From NCBI GenBank assembly GCA_030533445.1, contig CM060081.1, positions 32,066,111-32,130,110 on the forward strand: a stretch of 64,000 bases of DNA, given 5' to 3'. The notes under the pieces are model-generated. The model was given only the letters and a program-made list of their open reading frames with translations, searched no databases and had not been told where the DNA came from. A program made the position numbers and the translations under genes. The DNA comes from Cyprinodon diabolis. Taxonomy: Eukaryota; Chordata; Actinopteri; Cyprinodontiformes; Cyprinodontidae. This document shows, in pieces, positions 41,436-53,075 of the stretch. How positions within the stretch are numbered: the stretch's first letter is position 1; every line of letters begins with the position of its first letter.

Positions 41436-42801
41436 TTAATTAAAGTATAGAGACCAAAACAGATCTTTAGCTGACAGAGCAATACATTTAGAGCAGTAAT
41501 TATTTTTTAAAAACATTAAAAACAAACAATTTATAGGTGCATTACCGTCACCTTCCAGAATGGAGTGACGCCAGCTGTTCTTCCTCTTCTTGTCGAGTTT
41601 TATGGCGGTTGGCAACAAACTGTTAGTAGCATTACCGCCACTTACTGGTATGGAGTGTGGTTCGTGATGGTTTAAATATTTATCCTGATATATATATATA
41701 TACATATACTCTACCCTAACTTCTTCTAAACATACATTCACACATTCACACTTAAAAATATATACATATTTGTTCACAGCTTTGTATATCATTCCTTCAC
41801 TCTCTATGAAATAATTTTGTTTTCTTTAGAAATCAAATAATTATTTGTATGTGTTTACTCCCTAAATTTTTCCTCAGTATATCTAATAAATTAACCTTCT
41901 CCTTAATGTCTCCGGACTCTCTCCTCATATATCTTCTCTCTTTTTCATATTTATGACATTCTAATATAACATGTTCTATGGTTTCATATTTATCACAGAA
42001 ATCACATTTGCCCGTTTTATGTTTTTGTATTTTAAAAAGTGTATAATTAAGTCCTGTATGACCAAATCTTAACCTTGTTATCACTCTTTCCTCCTTTCTA
42101 TTTCTTCTTCTCCTATCATCTTCTGAATTTTATAAAACCATCTTCCTGTTTTATCTTCATCCCACCTTTTTTGCCAAACTTCCATTAGTTTCTCTTTAAT
42201 AATACTTTTTCCTTCTGATTTACTTATTTTAACTATAAAACTAATAGAATGTTTAATTGCCCTTTTTGCCACTTTATCTGCCCTCTCGTTTCCTTCTACC
42301 TCAATATGTGCTGGAACCCACACAAATGTAACTATCAGCCCCATGTTTCGTATTCTGAACAGTGTATGATATATTTCTAATAAAATGTCCATCCTACTAT
42401 CTGTTTGGTTATTTTTTAAAACTTAACAATGCAGAGCTTGAATCTGAACATATTATTGTTTTTAATGGTTTTATGTCTTCTACCCATTGTAAAGCTAATA
42501 ATATTGCCAACATTTCTCCTGTGTATACTGATAATCCATCTGTAATTCGTTTTCCTATTTTTATATTGAATTGTGGTACTACAAATGCTATTCCTAGTTT
42601 CTCAGTTATTTTTGATGCATCAGTATAAATTTGAACATATTGATAATATTTATCTAAATATAATTGCACTGAACATCTATCTACAGCACTTGATTTATCT
42701 TGTTTCTTTTCCATTATTGACATATCTACTGTTGCTTCTGGTAGAATCCAGGGACGTATAATTGATACTGGTGTTGTTTGACTCATTTCTAAACTATTCA
42801 T
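41436..42801 (-). pseudogene. 5'-truncated LINE remnant: RNase H and CCHC end of an I-type ORF2
   Basis: Three minus-strand frames in series encode RNase H residues: IYTDASK, then YTGEMLAILLAL, then CSDSSSALL, then WVPAHIEVEGNERADKVAK. A Cys/His cluster (CDFCDKYETIEHVILEC) follows. This domain order is the 3' end of ORF2 in I-type non-LTR retrotransposons. A frame change falls in a poly-A run near 42415 and another near 42085, so the remnant is dead. The reverse transcriptase itself is absent. Lower coordinates are probable 3' UTR. Confidence 0.8.
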
Positions 42802-42917
42802 TTTAAATTTTTTATTTTATTTTCAATTGTCCATCCAATTGTCCTCTTCCAATCACGTGTGAGCTTTTGTGAACTACTACTACTTGCGTACGGTGGCTGG
42901 GAAGTGCAAATCAACAA

Positions 42918-43345
42918 TACAAAATCTGAAACACTTTTAAAAATCTTGAAACAACTTTACATTTGAGAAAACAAATTTACAACAAACGAAACACTTTTAC
43001 AAATCATAAAACAAATTTACATTTCAGAAAACAAAATTACAACAAACGAAACACTTTTACAAATCATAAAACAAATTTACATTTCAGAAAAAAAAATACA
43101 ACAAACGAAACACTTTTACAAATCATAAAACAAATTTACATTTCAGAAAACAAAATTACAACCAACGAAACACTTTTACGAATCATAAAACAAATTTACA
43201 TTTCAGAAAACAAAATTACAACAAACGAAACACTTTTACAAATCAAAAAACAAATTTACATTTCAGAAAACAAAATTACAACAAACGAAACACTTTTACA
43301 AATCATTAAAACAAATTTACATTTCGGAAAACACTTTTACAACTG
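42918..43345. repeat. 60-bp minisatellite, about six to seven copies
   Basis: The unit contains AAAACAAATTTACATTTCAG followed by AAAACAAAATTACAACAAAC and GAAACACTTTTACAAATCAT. Because 60 is a multiple of 3, an ORF runs through it, but the product is only the repeat. Confidence 0.93.
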
Positions 43346-43420
43346 ACAAAATCTGACGGAAAGGGAGGGACTGTCCACCATCCTTTCCCACCTCCCTCTG
43401 CCATCTGATATCCTCCCTGA

Positions 43421-43678
43421 TTAAATCCACCAACTCGTCACTCCTTCTTCTCTTCCTCCTTTCCCTCCTCCCTCATCCTCATTCTCTTCCTCATCGTCAC
43501 CCTGATGCTGCTCAGCCTCTGCAGGACCTGGCCCTGGTGTGTCCTCAGGGATGGAGGCAATTAGGACAGGTGGAACAACAGAGGGCCTCCGTCCTAATAC
43601 CTCATCCATGAGGACAAACCAGGGCCAGGTGGCAGCAGTAGGATTCCCACTGACCCCCTGCCCTGGATCTTTGCATTC
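43421..43678 (-). pseudogene. Myb/SANT-like exon of a transposon-borne gene
   Basis: On the minus strand a good acceptor (CCTCTACTTTAG|GAATGC) opens an exon at 43678. It encodes TAATWPWFVLMDEVLG, the third-helix type segment of trihelix/Myb-SANT domains, then a Pro-rich and very acidic stretch (DDEEENEDEGG). Such genes accompany several fish DNA transposons and bind DNA. The frame stops at 43421 while a neighbouring frame reads on plausibly, so a frameshift is likely. No complete gene is visible. Confidence 0.55.
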
Positions 43679-43864
43679 CTAAAGTAGAGGAAAACTATTT
43701 GTATCAACAGCTGCTAGAAAAAAGGAAGGTTTCATGATTTGGATGGATTAATGAAATTCTACAGAAAAAGACTTTGGAGTGGTAACCTGGAGATTACTTT
43801 TTTAAGCTTACTCAAAGTGGAAATTAACATGAATATAATAAATGTAAGATGTAATTTCCCTACA

Positions 43865-43988
<124 letters not shown>

Positions 43989-44699
43989 TCATTGCATTAT
44001 CCAAACCTGAACATACTGTGTATTTTATTTTTAAGTTGTCCCACACAAGGATCACTTCTATCACAAATATGAGGTTTACAAAAAGTGGCATCTGAGCATC
44101 ATTTGTTGTGATCAAAAGATTATATTTGTACGTTGGTGTTTGAACAGGACTTATTTTAACTTGTGTGACTTTTACATAGAAATGCAACATGTAGATGGAA
44201 TTCTGCCTCAACTCTTCCCTCAATCCGCCTGCAGCAGTATTTTTGGCCCCGATGATGAAGTGGTCATTTATCCACTCCTCTGTCTGCTCCCTGGAACAAA
44301 ATTACATGTAAAGCGTATTTCTGTTAAGTCAACAGGCAAAATGACTGTTCTGTATAATTACGCCGGTATTGTTCTTCAAGTGAATTATACTTTAAACCGT
44401 ATTATACTGTACTGAAAATTAACTATACATTATTGAGTATTAAAACAAAACGTTTGAAGTATTAACAGTCCAGTACAGCTGGACTAATGTTATTTCTTCA
44501 GCTGCATTAAGCTTTAACAGCTCTAATCCTTTGTAATAAACTGTTTGAGAATAAATAGATCCGATTAGTGAGGGACACGGCTATCAGTACAGTAAGATGT
44601 ATGTTAAAATAAAAAATAGTGACATTTGTATGAAGGCTTTTAATTGTTGATGAGCATCTTGTATCAACAGGTTAGCTCTAAGCTTTAGCTTTAGCTGCT

Positions 44700-45110
44700 C
44701 CTACACATTCCGGTGGCTCCGTTACCGTCATGTATTTTAATAGATGTTCATAAAAAAAAAAAACCAAAACAAACTACTTACATTTAAAGGTGTTCTCCGC
44801 ACTACTGTCGGCGCTGCTGCTTTCGGTTGTCCGTAATTTGAAGAAAAGCCGACTTTCTTCTTCTTATTCTTCAAATACTAAAAAAAAAAAAAAAAAAAAA
44901 GAGCACGCAAAGCACCTCGGGAAATCTAGTGGGAGGCGAGGCCACTAAGGACGGTAGCGATGCATCCTCAGAATTCGGGGAAAAGGAGGACGCATTTTAA
45001 GGCTGCATTTTAAGCGTACTCAGAATTTTGCCAAATGGGACGGCCTCCGCGCAGCGTTGTGACGTCACCGGCCTCAAAATGCGTCCTACCAAGTACGCAG
45101 CCTGCGAATT
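44700..45110. promoter_or_regulatory. GC-richer intergenic segment, possible divergent promoter
   Basis: Between the minus-strand Myb/SANT exon and the plus-strand gene lies a more CpG-rich region. On the minus strand it has a candidate donor (CCTTTAAAT|GTAAGT near 44781); on the plus strand it leads into the spliced gene. It contains a poly-A run (44880-44900) and repeated AGAATTC/GCATTTTAAG words. Divergent transcription is inferred from the arrangement. Confidence 0.35.
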
Positions 45111-45112
45111 GA

Positions 45113-45827
45113 GACGCAGCCTATGAGGCGGTGACCTATTTGCTCGGAGTCATATCAGCAAGTCCAGATTTGCATGATGTTGATAAAGACGACATTGTGT
45201 GTAAGTGACTTGTTTTAATGTTTTCTCCTTCCTTGTTACTGTGACTTGCGTTTGATTTTTTTTATTCATACCACTCTCATTTAATTGTTTTCCAGCTGCC
45301 TGTAAGACGTATTTTGAGACGGTACGCAGGAGCTTCAGATATACGCTGCCAGCGAACACGTTGTGTGCGGAAGCTGCCAAGCAATCTGCTCGGAGTCGAG
45401 TTAGAAGAAAGAGGGTAAGACTTTATTTGGTGACTATTTTTCAGGTGCATTGATAGATGTGTTGTGTACGCAGTGCATCCCATCGCATAGTGCTGATTCA
45501 TTGTTTTTTTTTTTACAGCTGCTGAAAGCGAGGCAGAGTGTGCTAGCTGATGAGGAAGTGGAACTCTGGAAGTCCGCCACCGTCGACCTCATGTCTGACG
45601 AAGAAGATGGCGTCGTTGGCGGTGTCTCTGGATGGATTGTACGGTCGCCGCCATTTTGTAGGCCGGATCTCACTGAACTTTGTGTTAAGCTGCAGTCCCG
45701 GTTAGAAGCGATGCCGAAGTACAGGGCCACGCACAGTAGGCGTCTGCACATCGGACCTGCCTCGGAGGGAATGCTGCCAGTTACCTCCAACCCCGAGGAG
45801 GCAAACGGACCGTTCCCGGAGTTGTAA
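45113..45827 (+). CDS. spliced gene of unknown function inside the transposon (3 exons visible)
   Basis: Exon A ends at 45200 (GTGT|GTAAGT), exon B is 45296-45414 (TTTTCCAG|CT ... AGG|GTAAGA) and exon C is 45519-45827 (TTTTTACAG|CTG ... TAA). AATAAA follows at 45881-45886. Phases join without stops. Exon B gives ACKTYFETVRRSFRY and a basic SRVRRKR end. Exon C gives VELWKSATVDLMSDEEDG and GGVSGWIVRSPPF. I recall similar acidic-WIVR proteins as uncharacterised, transposon-associated teleost genes, but assign no function. The start of exon A is unresolved: an in-frame TGA lies at 45110 and no ATG follows, so a further 5' exon is needed or the gene is 5' truncated. Confidence 0.62.
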
Positions 45828-46029
45828 TTTTTGGATACGCATGTGTTTGGATATGCGTTGTATATAGTTGTGTGTGTTTTAATAAAGCTCTTTCTTTGCA
45901 TAAACAGCTTCCTGGCAAATGTTCATTTCCTGTATAAATTCATTCATGTCCTTGATGGTAGCCTAATAATTGTGTAGTAGTGTAGGATAACATAAATACA
46001 CAGCATATGAATAAATAAATATATGAATG

Positions 46030-46031
<2 letters not shown>

Positions 46032-46105
<74 letters not shown>

Positions 46106-46116
46106 GTAAATATATA
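46032..46116. repeat. (AT)n microsatellite
   Basis: About 70 bp of pure AT followed by TTTATGTAAATATATATATAT. Confidence 0.96.
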
Positions 46117-46121
46117 TATAT

Positions 46122-46320
46122 GCCAACCAATCACGAGCGACTTTACTTGTTTAAAAAGAAGTGGTTCCGTCCAATATTCAGTAAGAAAATTCAAGGCTGG
46201 CCTGGCCACGTGTGGTTTTGCTGCCAATCACGAGCGATTTTACTTGTTTGAGAATAGTGGTTTCAGCCAATACTGAGTAGGTTATTCAAGCCAGACCTGG
46301 CCAGCTGCTCGGGTTTGCTG
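46122..46320. repeat. approximately 95-bp tandem duplication containing CCAAT boxes
   Basis: Two diverged copies each contain CCAATCACGAGCGA, TTTACTTGTTT, AGTGGTT, a second CCAAT and ATTCAAG...CTGGCC. It is followed by TTTATATGC at about 46322. Repeated CCAAT boxes close to a transposon end suggest a promoter for an element-encoded gene, but direction and product are unknown. Confidence 0.6.
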
Positions 46321-46509
46321 CATTTATATGCTTATTTGGGCCATTAGTACAGCTGATCGCTCTCCACATACGTCAGAGTCCGTTCCCGACAATTTGTGGC
46401 ACTGACAAACGGGGACAAGCGCGGGTTGCAAATTGTCGGAAACTGACAAAAATCAGGGAGATCTGCGGGAGTTTACGGGGACGGAAATCTCACTTTTCAT
46501 GCAGTGAAT

Positions 46510-47940
46510 TGCATTAAAGAATGAATGTGCATGAGTGGTTGCTTAATTGCTGATGCTTCACCTTCCTGAGATACTTAACACACAACTCTAGACCAGCATA
46601 CTCTCATAGAGATGGTAGCAGGTGCTGATGATTAGTCAATCAAGTGGATCTCTTTATCAGCACTAGGCTACTTTTTTTCTCCTCTAAATCCACCTGAATG
46701 ATGAAAATAAGGTTTTAAAGATTTAACAGCATTCAATTAGATAGATTTTGTTATATTTACTTAATGAAAAATGATTGTGAAACATTTTGTGATTTCAATA
46801 CAGTTCGGGTTACAGATAAGTAATGTTGAAATGTGGTAAAAAAGAAAAAAAGTTAATGTTACTTTCTGTTTAGAATGAAGTTTTTTTCTTTTTCATGCAG
46901 TTTTGTGAAGAGAAGGGTACACAATAAGATCTAAACCAAACTGTGCATTAACAGTGGGATCTGAAAATCCAGCTACTTAAAAGCACTCAGAAGTTTATAT
47001 TTTAATGACAGAAATTAAAATAAAAAGATCATCAAAATTGCTCGTTTTCTTGAATTAGATTTATAGTTTATAATTTTGAGTGTTATATGTTTTTAGCATT
47101 TCAGGCATCGCCGAAGTACTTTATTGTTACTAATTTTCTCTCCCTTTGCTGTAGACTGGTGGCAGAAATACTGACATCCCTGCTACTACAATACAATTAG
47201 TATAGAAAGTGAATGGATTTGTTGGATACCTCTACCAGAGCTTGGAAAACAATTATCATGCTTTTAAGAAAGACCAAATGTCAATATTATGGCTTGCCTA
47301 GAGCTCCTTGGGAGGTTTAAAGCTTTGGCAATCTTTTTGTATCTAAATCCAGCGTTCAACTTCTCCACAAGTATCTCAGACCTGCCTCGTGTGTTTCTTG
47401 TTCATCATGATGCTCTCTACACTTGAACAGACTTCTCCGTATGTCACAGAGCAGGTGCATTTATATGGAGAATTGATTACAAACAGGTGGATTTTATTTA
47501 TCATCAGTCATATAGTTCAACATTGGATCATTCAGAGATCCTCTCTGAACTTCTGGAGAGAGTTTGCTGCACTGAAACTAAAGCGGTCGATTAATTTTGC
47601 ACAACCTACTTCACACCCACTTCACACACCAACATCATTTGGCTATGAGGTTTTATTTATTTTAAATATTCCAATCTTTTTACATGCAAAACATAATGCC
47701 TAGAGCTGATCTTCCTCTTTTAGGGTTTTATTTTTAAAAACAGGCTCAAACTGACAGTGATTTGCATCATACTGTTGATGCAAAACTTTAAAAAGGCATT
47801 ATGGAGGCTGTTTTGACATTTCTTTGTTGTCCTCTCTGTTGATCCACTTGTAGATCTCTACAATAAGATTCTTCCTGGTCAAAGTGCATTCCTGCTGGTC
47901 AGATCTGTATATATAGATATTTTGCAAGTAAATTTCAGGA
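46510..47940. other. intergenic, with a possible dispersed-repeat stretch at about 47230-47700
   Basis: No gene was seen. The stretch containing CTCCTTGGGAGGTTTAAAGC and ACATTGGATCATTCAGAGAT resembles, from memory, an interspersed repeat common in teleosts and probably derived from a DNA transposon. No ends could be defined. Confidence 0.35.
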
Positions 47941-48334
47941 TGAAAAATAGCAATGTACAAGTAAGAATAAACTTTCAGACACCTAAAAATCTTTACTTAT
48001 TTTAAGTAGACGTTTAAACATATATTTTCATGACTGAAATGTTCTTTTACAATAGGAGGAATACTATCAATGATACCTGAAATACATATCTATATATCTG
48101 AAATGTAATTCTTACAAGTACAAATTACATCACTTTCCCCATTTATGTGCTGTTACTTTCAGATATTCAAAATTATATTACTCCTATCTAGAACAAATAT
48201 TCTGAATGTCTAAAAAAAATTTGTAGATCTCTAATCAAAATTTTTTTGGTCATAAATTATATTTTAGATATCAAGGATCAATGACCAAAAATAGCCTAAC
48301 TTATGTTTTTTTTTGCAGTGTTTTTCCCCCCTAG

Positions 48335-48514
48335 GTTTTAAAGGCACCAGTGACGCATTTTTTCAACAGTGGGCTGACTGAAAAGGAGTAATGAGAGAGG
48401 GGGTGAGACATGTGGCAAAGGACCACAGGTCGGATCGAGCCCGGTTTAGCCACGTCGAGGACTAAGACCTCTGTACATGGGTCGTGCCAGCTTACCATTG
48501 CGCCACCAAAGCAA
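48335..48514 (-). mobile_element. tRNA-derived SINE
   Basis: The minus strand starts near 48514 with a TGGCGCAATGG A box (plus 48495-48505) and has a GGGCTCGATCC B box (48432-48442). A short unrelated body follows. The A-B spacing is longer than in a tRNA, as in some SINEs. No flanking duplication was established. Confidence 0.6.
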
Positions 48515-49442
48515 TCTATGTAGTTTTAAGCCTTCGGAACCCAAATTCAATACATTTGGTTATATAAATGTAGCTTCTTTGGATTGATGAGGCCTTCATG
48601 TTTTATCGTAATTATAATGAATACCAAAAGCAGATATGAAAATTTCACACGAACACCCACTCATGTCGCAATCTCCACAGGAAAGCTGGGAAAATTCTAT
48701 GATACCCAGATTGCTAAGATTAGGCAAACTTTGACCTTTAAGAGCAGAGAAACAATTCTGTATGGTGAATCCTGCATTAAGCCTTATCTCCGGTTGTGTT
48801 TGTAGCCTACACAATGCTGTGACATATGAATTTTCAAAAATATATTACCATTTAAACCTGTGTCATTTTGAAATGGCGGTTACTGTTTGATCCTATCAGA
48901 TGTTCGCTAGCAGTCAGTCTATGCATTTGATGCATCCTTTTCTTCCTGTAGCAAATGAATTACGAAGTTTATCACTCTCTTGCCAAAGCTGCAAGTCAGG
49001 ATCAATTTAGGATCCAACATGTTTCTCTTCTCGACCAATACAAAAGCATTTGAAAACAATGTGCTGATAATGTCTACTTTACTAGTGGTAAGGATAATCT
49101 TTACCAGACCAAATGAAGGCAGCAATGAGAAGCAGTAATTGAGCCAATGGCAGTCTAATTCAAAAGTGATTTACAGAAGAGCAGTAAATATGGCTTCCAC
49201 AACTAATTTGTTCTTAATAAAAGTGCAGCTGTATATAACTTTAATGAAATTTTTACTTGTAAAAATATATTTTAGATGTCAGAAGTTATGCTCTTTGTAT
49301 CTGCAATGTTTTCTATATTCTTGATATCCGAAATGAAAATTATGACCACTAACAATTGTTTTACAGAGATATTAAATGTATTTTCAGACATCCAGAATGT
49401 TTATTTTAGATAGAAGTGATATAATCTTAAATTGTCAAGTTT

Positions 49443-49836
49443 TGTATGGAGGTTGGTAGAGAACCCAAGTGCATAGACCAGGAAGCTGTTGTGAATCTCG
49501 TAGATTTAATGAGTAACTCAGGCAAAATCCGAAACTACAAAGAAACAAATGATCAGAAACATATCAAGGGAAACCCACGTGGGGCGTCAGAGATGAGGAA
49601 GGAACAAACAGCAACAAGGAACCAGTACTGAGTGACTGCAGAGGTGGTGTATATAAGGGGAACAGAACAAAGGATGGGATAATGAGCTGAATATGGAGCA
49701 GGTGTGAGTGGAAACAGAGAGTAACTAAAGGCTGCTTGAATATAATGGAAAATGAACCAAAGATAAAAAAAATAAAAAACAGAATTGACAACTGACAACT
49801 AAAAACTCGGAGTCCCAAAAGGGGAGAACCATAACA
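49443..49836 (-). mobile_element. probable solo LTR
   Basis: On the minus strand the 394-bp segment starts TGTTATGGTTCTCCCC and ends CTCCATACA, an LTR-like TG...CA boundary, with a TATATAC-type TATA (plus 49655-49662). It resembles fish Ty3-type LTRs from memory. No target duplication was identified, so it may be truncated or old. Confidence 0.45.
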
Positions 49837-51240
49837 TGAATATCTGAAAGTTTCAGCCCAACTCACATAAATGGGGAAAAGTTACGTAATTTGTACTAGT
49901 AAGAATAAGATATAAGATATCTGAAATGTTCATTTTAGGTAAGAAGAATACTATTAAAGATACCTGAAATACATATGAGAAATTATTTGTCAATATCTGA
50001 AATGTAGTTCCTACTAGTACAAATTTGATTCCAGATTACTTAAAAGGTAATTTTTACTGGTAGAAATTTAATGTAGTAATATCTAAAATACAATTCTGAT
50101 TATGTATATTGTTATTGTGACTAGCTAAAATGCTTTGGTGCTATCTATAATCGAAATGTGACTAGTCAGCCTGCCTATTTTATGTTAAAACTGAGCCCCA
50201 CTATCCTTTTGACAGTATCTGAAATGAAATTTTGAATAGGCATTACTTTAATTAAGATATCTGGAATTTAATTTTAACTTGTCATATAATCAGTAATTGA
50301 TATCTGTAATGATTTTTCTGCTATAAGACATATATTAATGTCAACAAATGGATTTTTGGATATCTAGACTGTTATATTCATTTTTAATATCTGAAATTGT
50401 CATTATGACTTATAGTAAGTGGATTATGAAAATCTGATTAGAGTTCCTCCTCAACAGAATTCTGTTTTCGATTGGAAGAATGTTTATCATAGATAGGAGT
50501 AATTTCATTTTATATATTCAAAATGTTCATTTCGATTAGGAAGAAATCAATTTGAGATATCTGATTTACATATTCAGTCAAGCTAATAAATGTCAACATA
50601 ACTTGCTATACTTATGCTCGTTCTTGTAGCTTGCGTTTGTAATTGACACGTTGCCACTGGTGTCTGAGTTGAGTTGGATTCCAGTCAATTCTGAGTATCC
50701 ACAAAATCCATCTTGCAAATAAAATGTTGATTTTTTGCAAGGTTGGACCTATTTAACATGGAGACTCTTGATGTCACATCCACAGAACAGCATGAGAACG
50801 TCCCACCCAAAGTAAAATCAGGGAAATTAGGCTAAAGGCTTAAGGATGTATCTTCACTGATCTACTGAAGTGTCAGTTTGCTAATCAAACCATGTTTTAG
50901 TCGTAAAGGGTCCAATAAAAAGGCTATTTTGAAGATACTTTCCGGAAAAAAACGTACAAAATATCTTGTTAAGACAACATTGCTGTTTGTAAACGAGAGT
51001 CTGCCTCATATTCTATTAATAAGAATCATCTGAAAAACTTAAATAAACTTGAATCAGTAGATGCCTTTAAGCTCTGTGCCTTTGTTAAATCTCTAATTCG
51101 TTACAACTTTTGTATTTTTCCAGGTGTTATTGGCTACTTACATTTTTTGAAATTACGAGCTTTTTCTTTCAAGGTTTTACTGTTATATCACTTATGAATA
51201 ACTGTATAGGATTTTAGGAATAACAATAACCCTATTGCTG

Positions 51241-52229
51241 TAAGTCCGGAATAGAATTTAAAATTCTCCTTCTCACAAATAAAGCCTTAAATGGCCACGC
51301 TCCATCTTATATCAGAGATAGGATTGTTCCTTATGCTTCCAACAGAGCAGTTCAGTCTCAATTTGCAGGTTTATCAATGGTTCCTGGGATTTCAAAAAAA
51401 TTATAATGTTATCAGGATCTGCACCTGTGGAACCAGCTACCAGTTTGAGTTTATGAGGAAGACATCCTGTCTACTTTTAAGGGTAGGCTTAAAACTTTCC
51501 ATTTTATCCTGAACTATCTCTTTAGTTATGCTGCTATAGGTCTAGACTGCCGGTGGACATAGCTTTTTTGATCATTCTGCTTCATTCTATCTCTATTCTC
51601 CCACTCAGCAGAATTTGTTAGTTCAATCTCTAATGCTATGTGCTCTCTACTTTTTCTCATGGTAGCTTTGCCTTGTCTGTTCCTGTTTGGCTGTGAAAAC
51701 CATCCTGAAGAGAAATATCAACTGTGCTGCTGCCATCAACAACTTTATTTATAGATGTTTGAGATCAGCCTGTTTTTGAGTGTAGTCCTGTTTCTCTGAC
51801 TGTAACTAGCTGGATGTGCTCTCTTCATCCTCTGACATGGGAGCTCGGAGCTCATCTGCCTGGCTGTGTGTTTCCTGGACAGGGCCGCATGTGGAGGTGG
51901 TTTATATTTCCTTTCGTATCACTGCTTCTTTTTCTATGTCTGCTTCTGTCTCCTGGAACCCCAGTCAGCCTCAGCAGATGGCTGCTCACACTGAGTCTGG
52001 TTCTGCTGGAGTTTTTTTTCCTTTTAAAAGAGAATTTTTCCTCTCCACTCTCGCTACAAGAATGCTTGGTGTGAGCAATTGCCTTTGAGACAATGAGTCG
52101 ATGCATCAACTGGTTTTCCTTAGATAGAAAACTTTGAATCAGTTTGACTGTATGATCTGGTGAACTGTTAAGTGCCTTGAGATGACGTGTTGTGAGTTGG
52201 GGCTATATAAATAAACTAAGTTGAATTGA
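51241..52229 (+). mobile_element. 3' part of a CR1/L2-like LINE
   Basis: The segment runs from a decayed ORF2 C-terminus (words such as GGAATAGAATTTAAAATTCT and AAATGGCCACGCTCC) through a long 3' UTR. It ends in GTGCCTTGAGATGACGTGTT and TATATAAATAAACTAAGTTG. It is the same family as the minus-strand fragment at 5162-6990. No frame is open. Confidence 0.6.
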
Positions 52230-53024
52230 CTACAGATTGAAATCAGCTAATAATGGGAATTTGCACTTCAAATGTAGAGATAAGGAGAAGAAGAGTGTGT
52301 ATAAAACATATCAACAATAATCCTGACCTTTATCTCAAGATTTTTCATATTTGTATGTTCTGACAGCAGTATGTCTTGCATGGCTCAGCAACAGACATCA
52401 TGATCCTCTACATCCGGGAAACACTATCTCTGCTCTTGTATTGGTTTATATCATAAAAGGATTTATTATGTCTGAGTAAGCTTAAATATCTTAGCTGTAT
52501 AGGATTTTAGGAATAAAGATTATACTATTCAAGCAGAAGTTTCAACTATTATCCCTTTATTGGAAAGAAAAGTTTAGGTGGTATAACCCTTGAGTTTATG
52601 CATTTCTGTTTGAAGCAAATATGTATTTATTTATTTAAATAGCAAAGAACAAAGAAACACCTCAGCAGATTTCTGAAAATAACACTGCTTTCCATCAGAA
52701 AAAATGTGATTCAGAAAGACATTCTTTTTTTTAAATAAAAAAATGTAGAAGGCCGAATGTGGAAGGTTAGTCTGTCTACCAGTTACTGTTAAAAGGACAG
52801 ATATAAGGGAATGCACTCTGCAAATCTGTCCTTTATTAGAGTGTTAAAAAGAAAAACCTGATGAAATAGGCTACAAATCTAAAGGAGACAGTAGACTGTG
52901 GACTAAGATGCTGTGGTGGGATTACATGAATCTTTTCACATCAGGACAATTTCTTACACCAAAGCACATAAACACCAATCACTCTGAACAGTTTTAACAT
53001 GTTTTGCAAAGAAGAATTACCAAA

Positions 53025-53075
<51 letters not shown>

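Larger units (their letters stand above)
47940..50600. repeat. field of degenerate ATATCTGAAATG repeats
   Basis: Words close to GATATCTGAAATG recur every few tens of bases, alternating with TTACTAGTA-like and TCATTTTAG words. Examples lie near 48085-48110, 49325, 49915, 49990, 50215, 50260 and 50385. The field is interrupted by a SINE (48335-48514), some unique DNA and an LTR-like segment (49443-49836). It looks like an old, decayed minisatellite or repeat-rich transposon interior. Confidence 0.6.

Noticed and set aside
42918..43345. Centromeric or telomeric satellite
   Set aside because: Only about 6-7 copies, confined within a transposon.
42963..43346. 127-codon ORF on the plus strand
   Set aside because: It is the translation of a 60-bp minisatellite; 60 is divisible by 3, so the frame stays open without selection.
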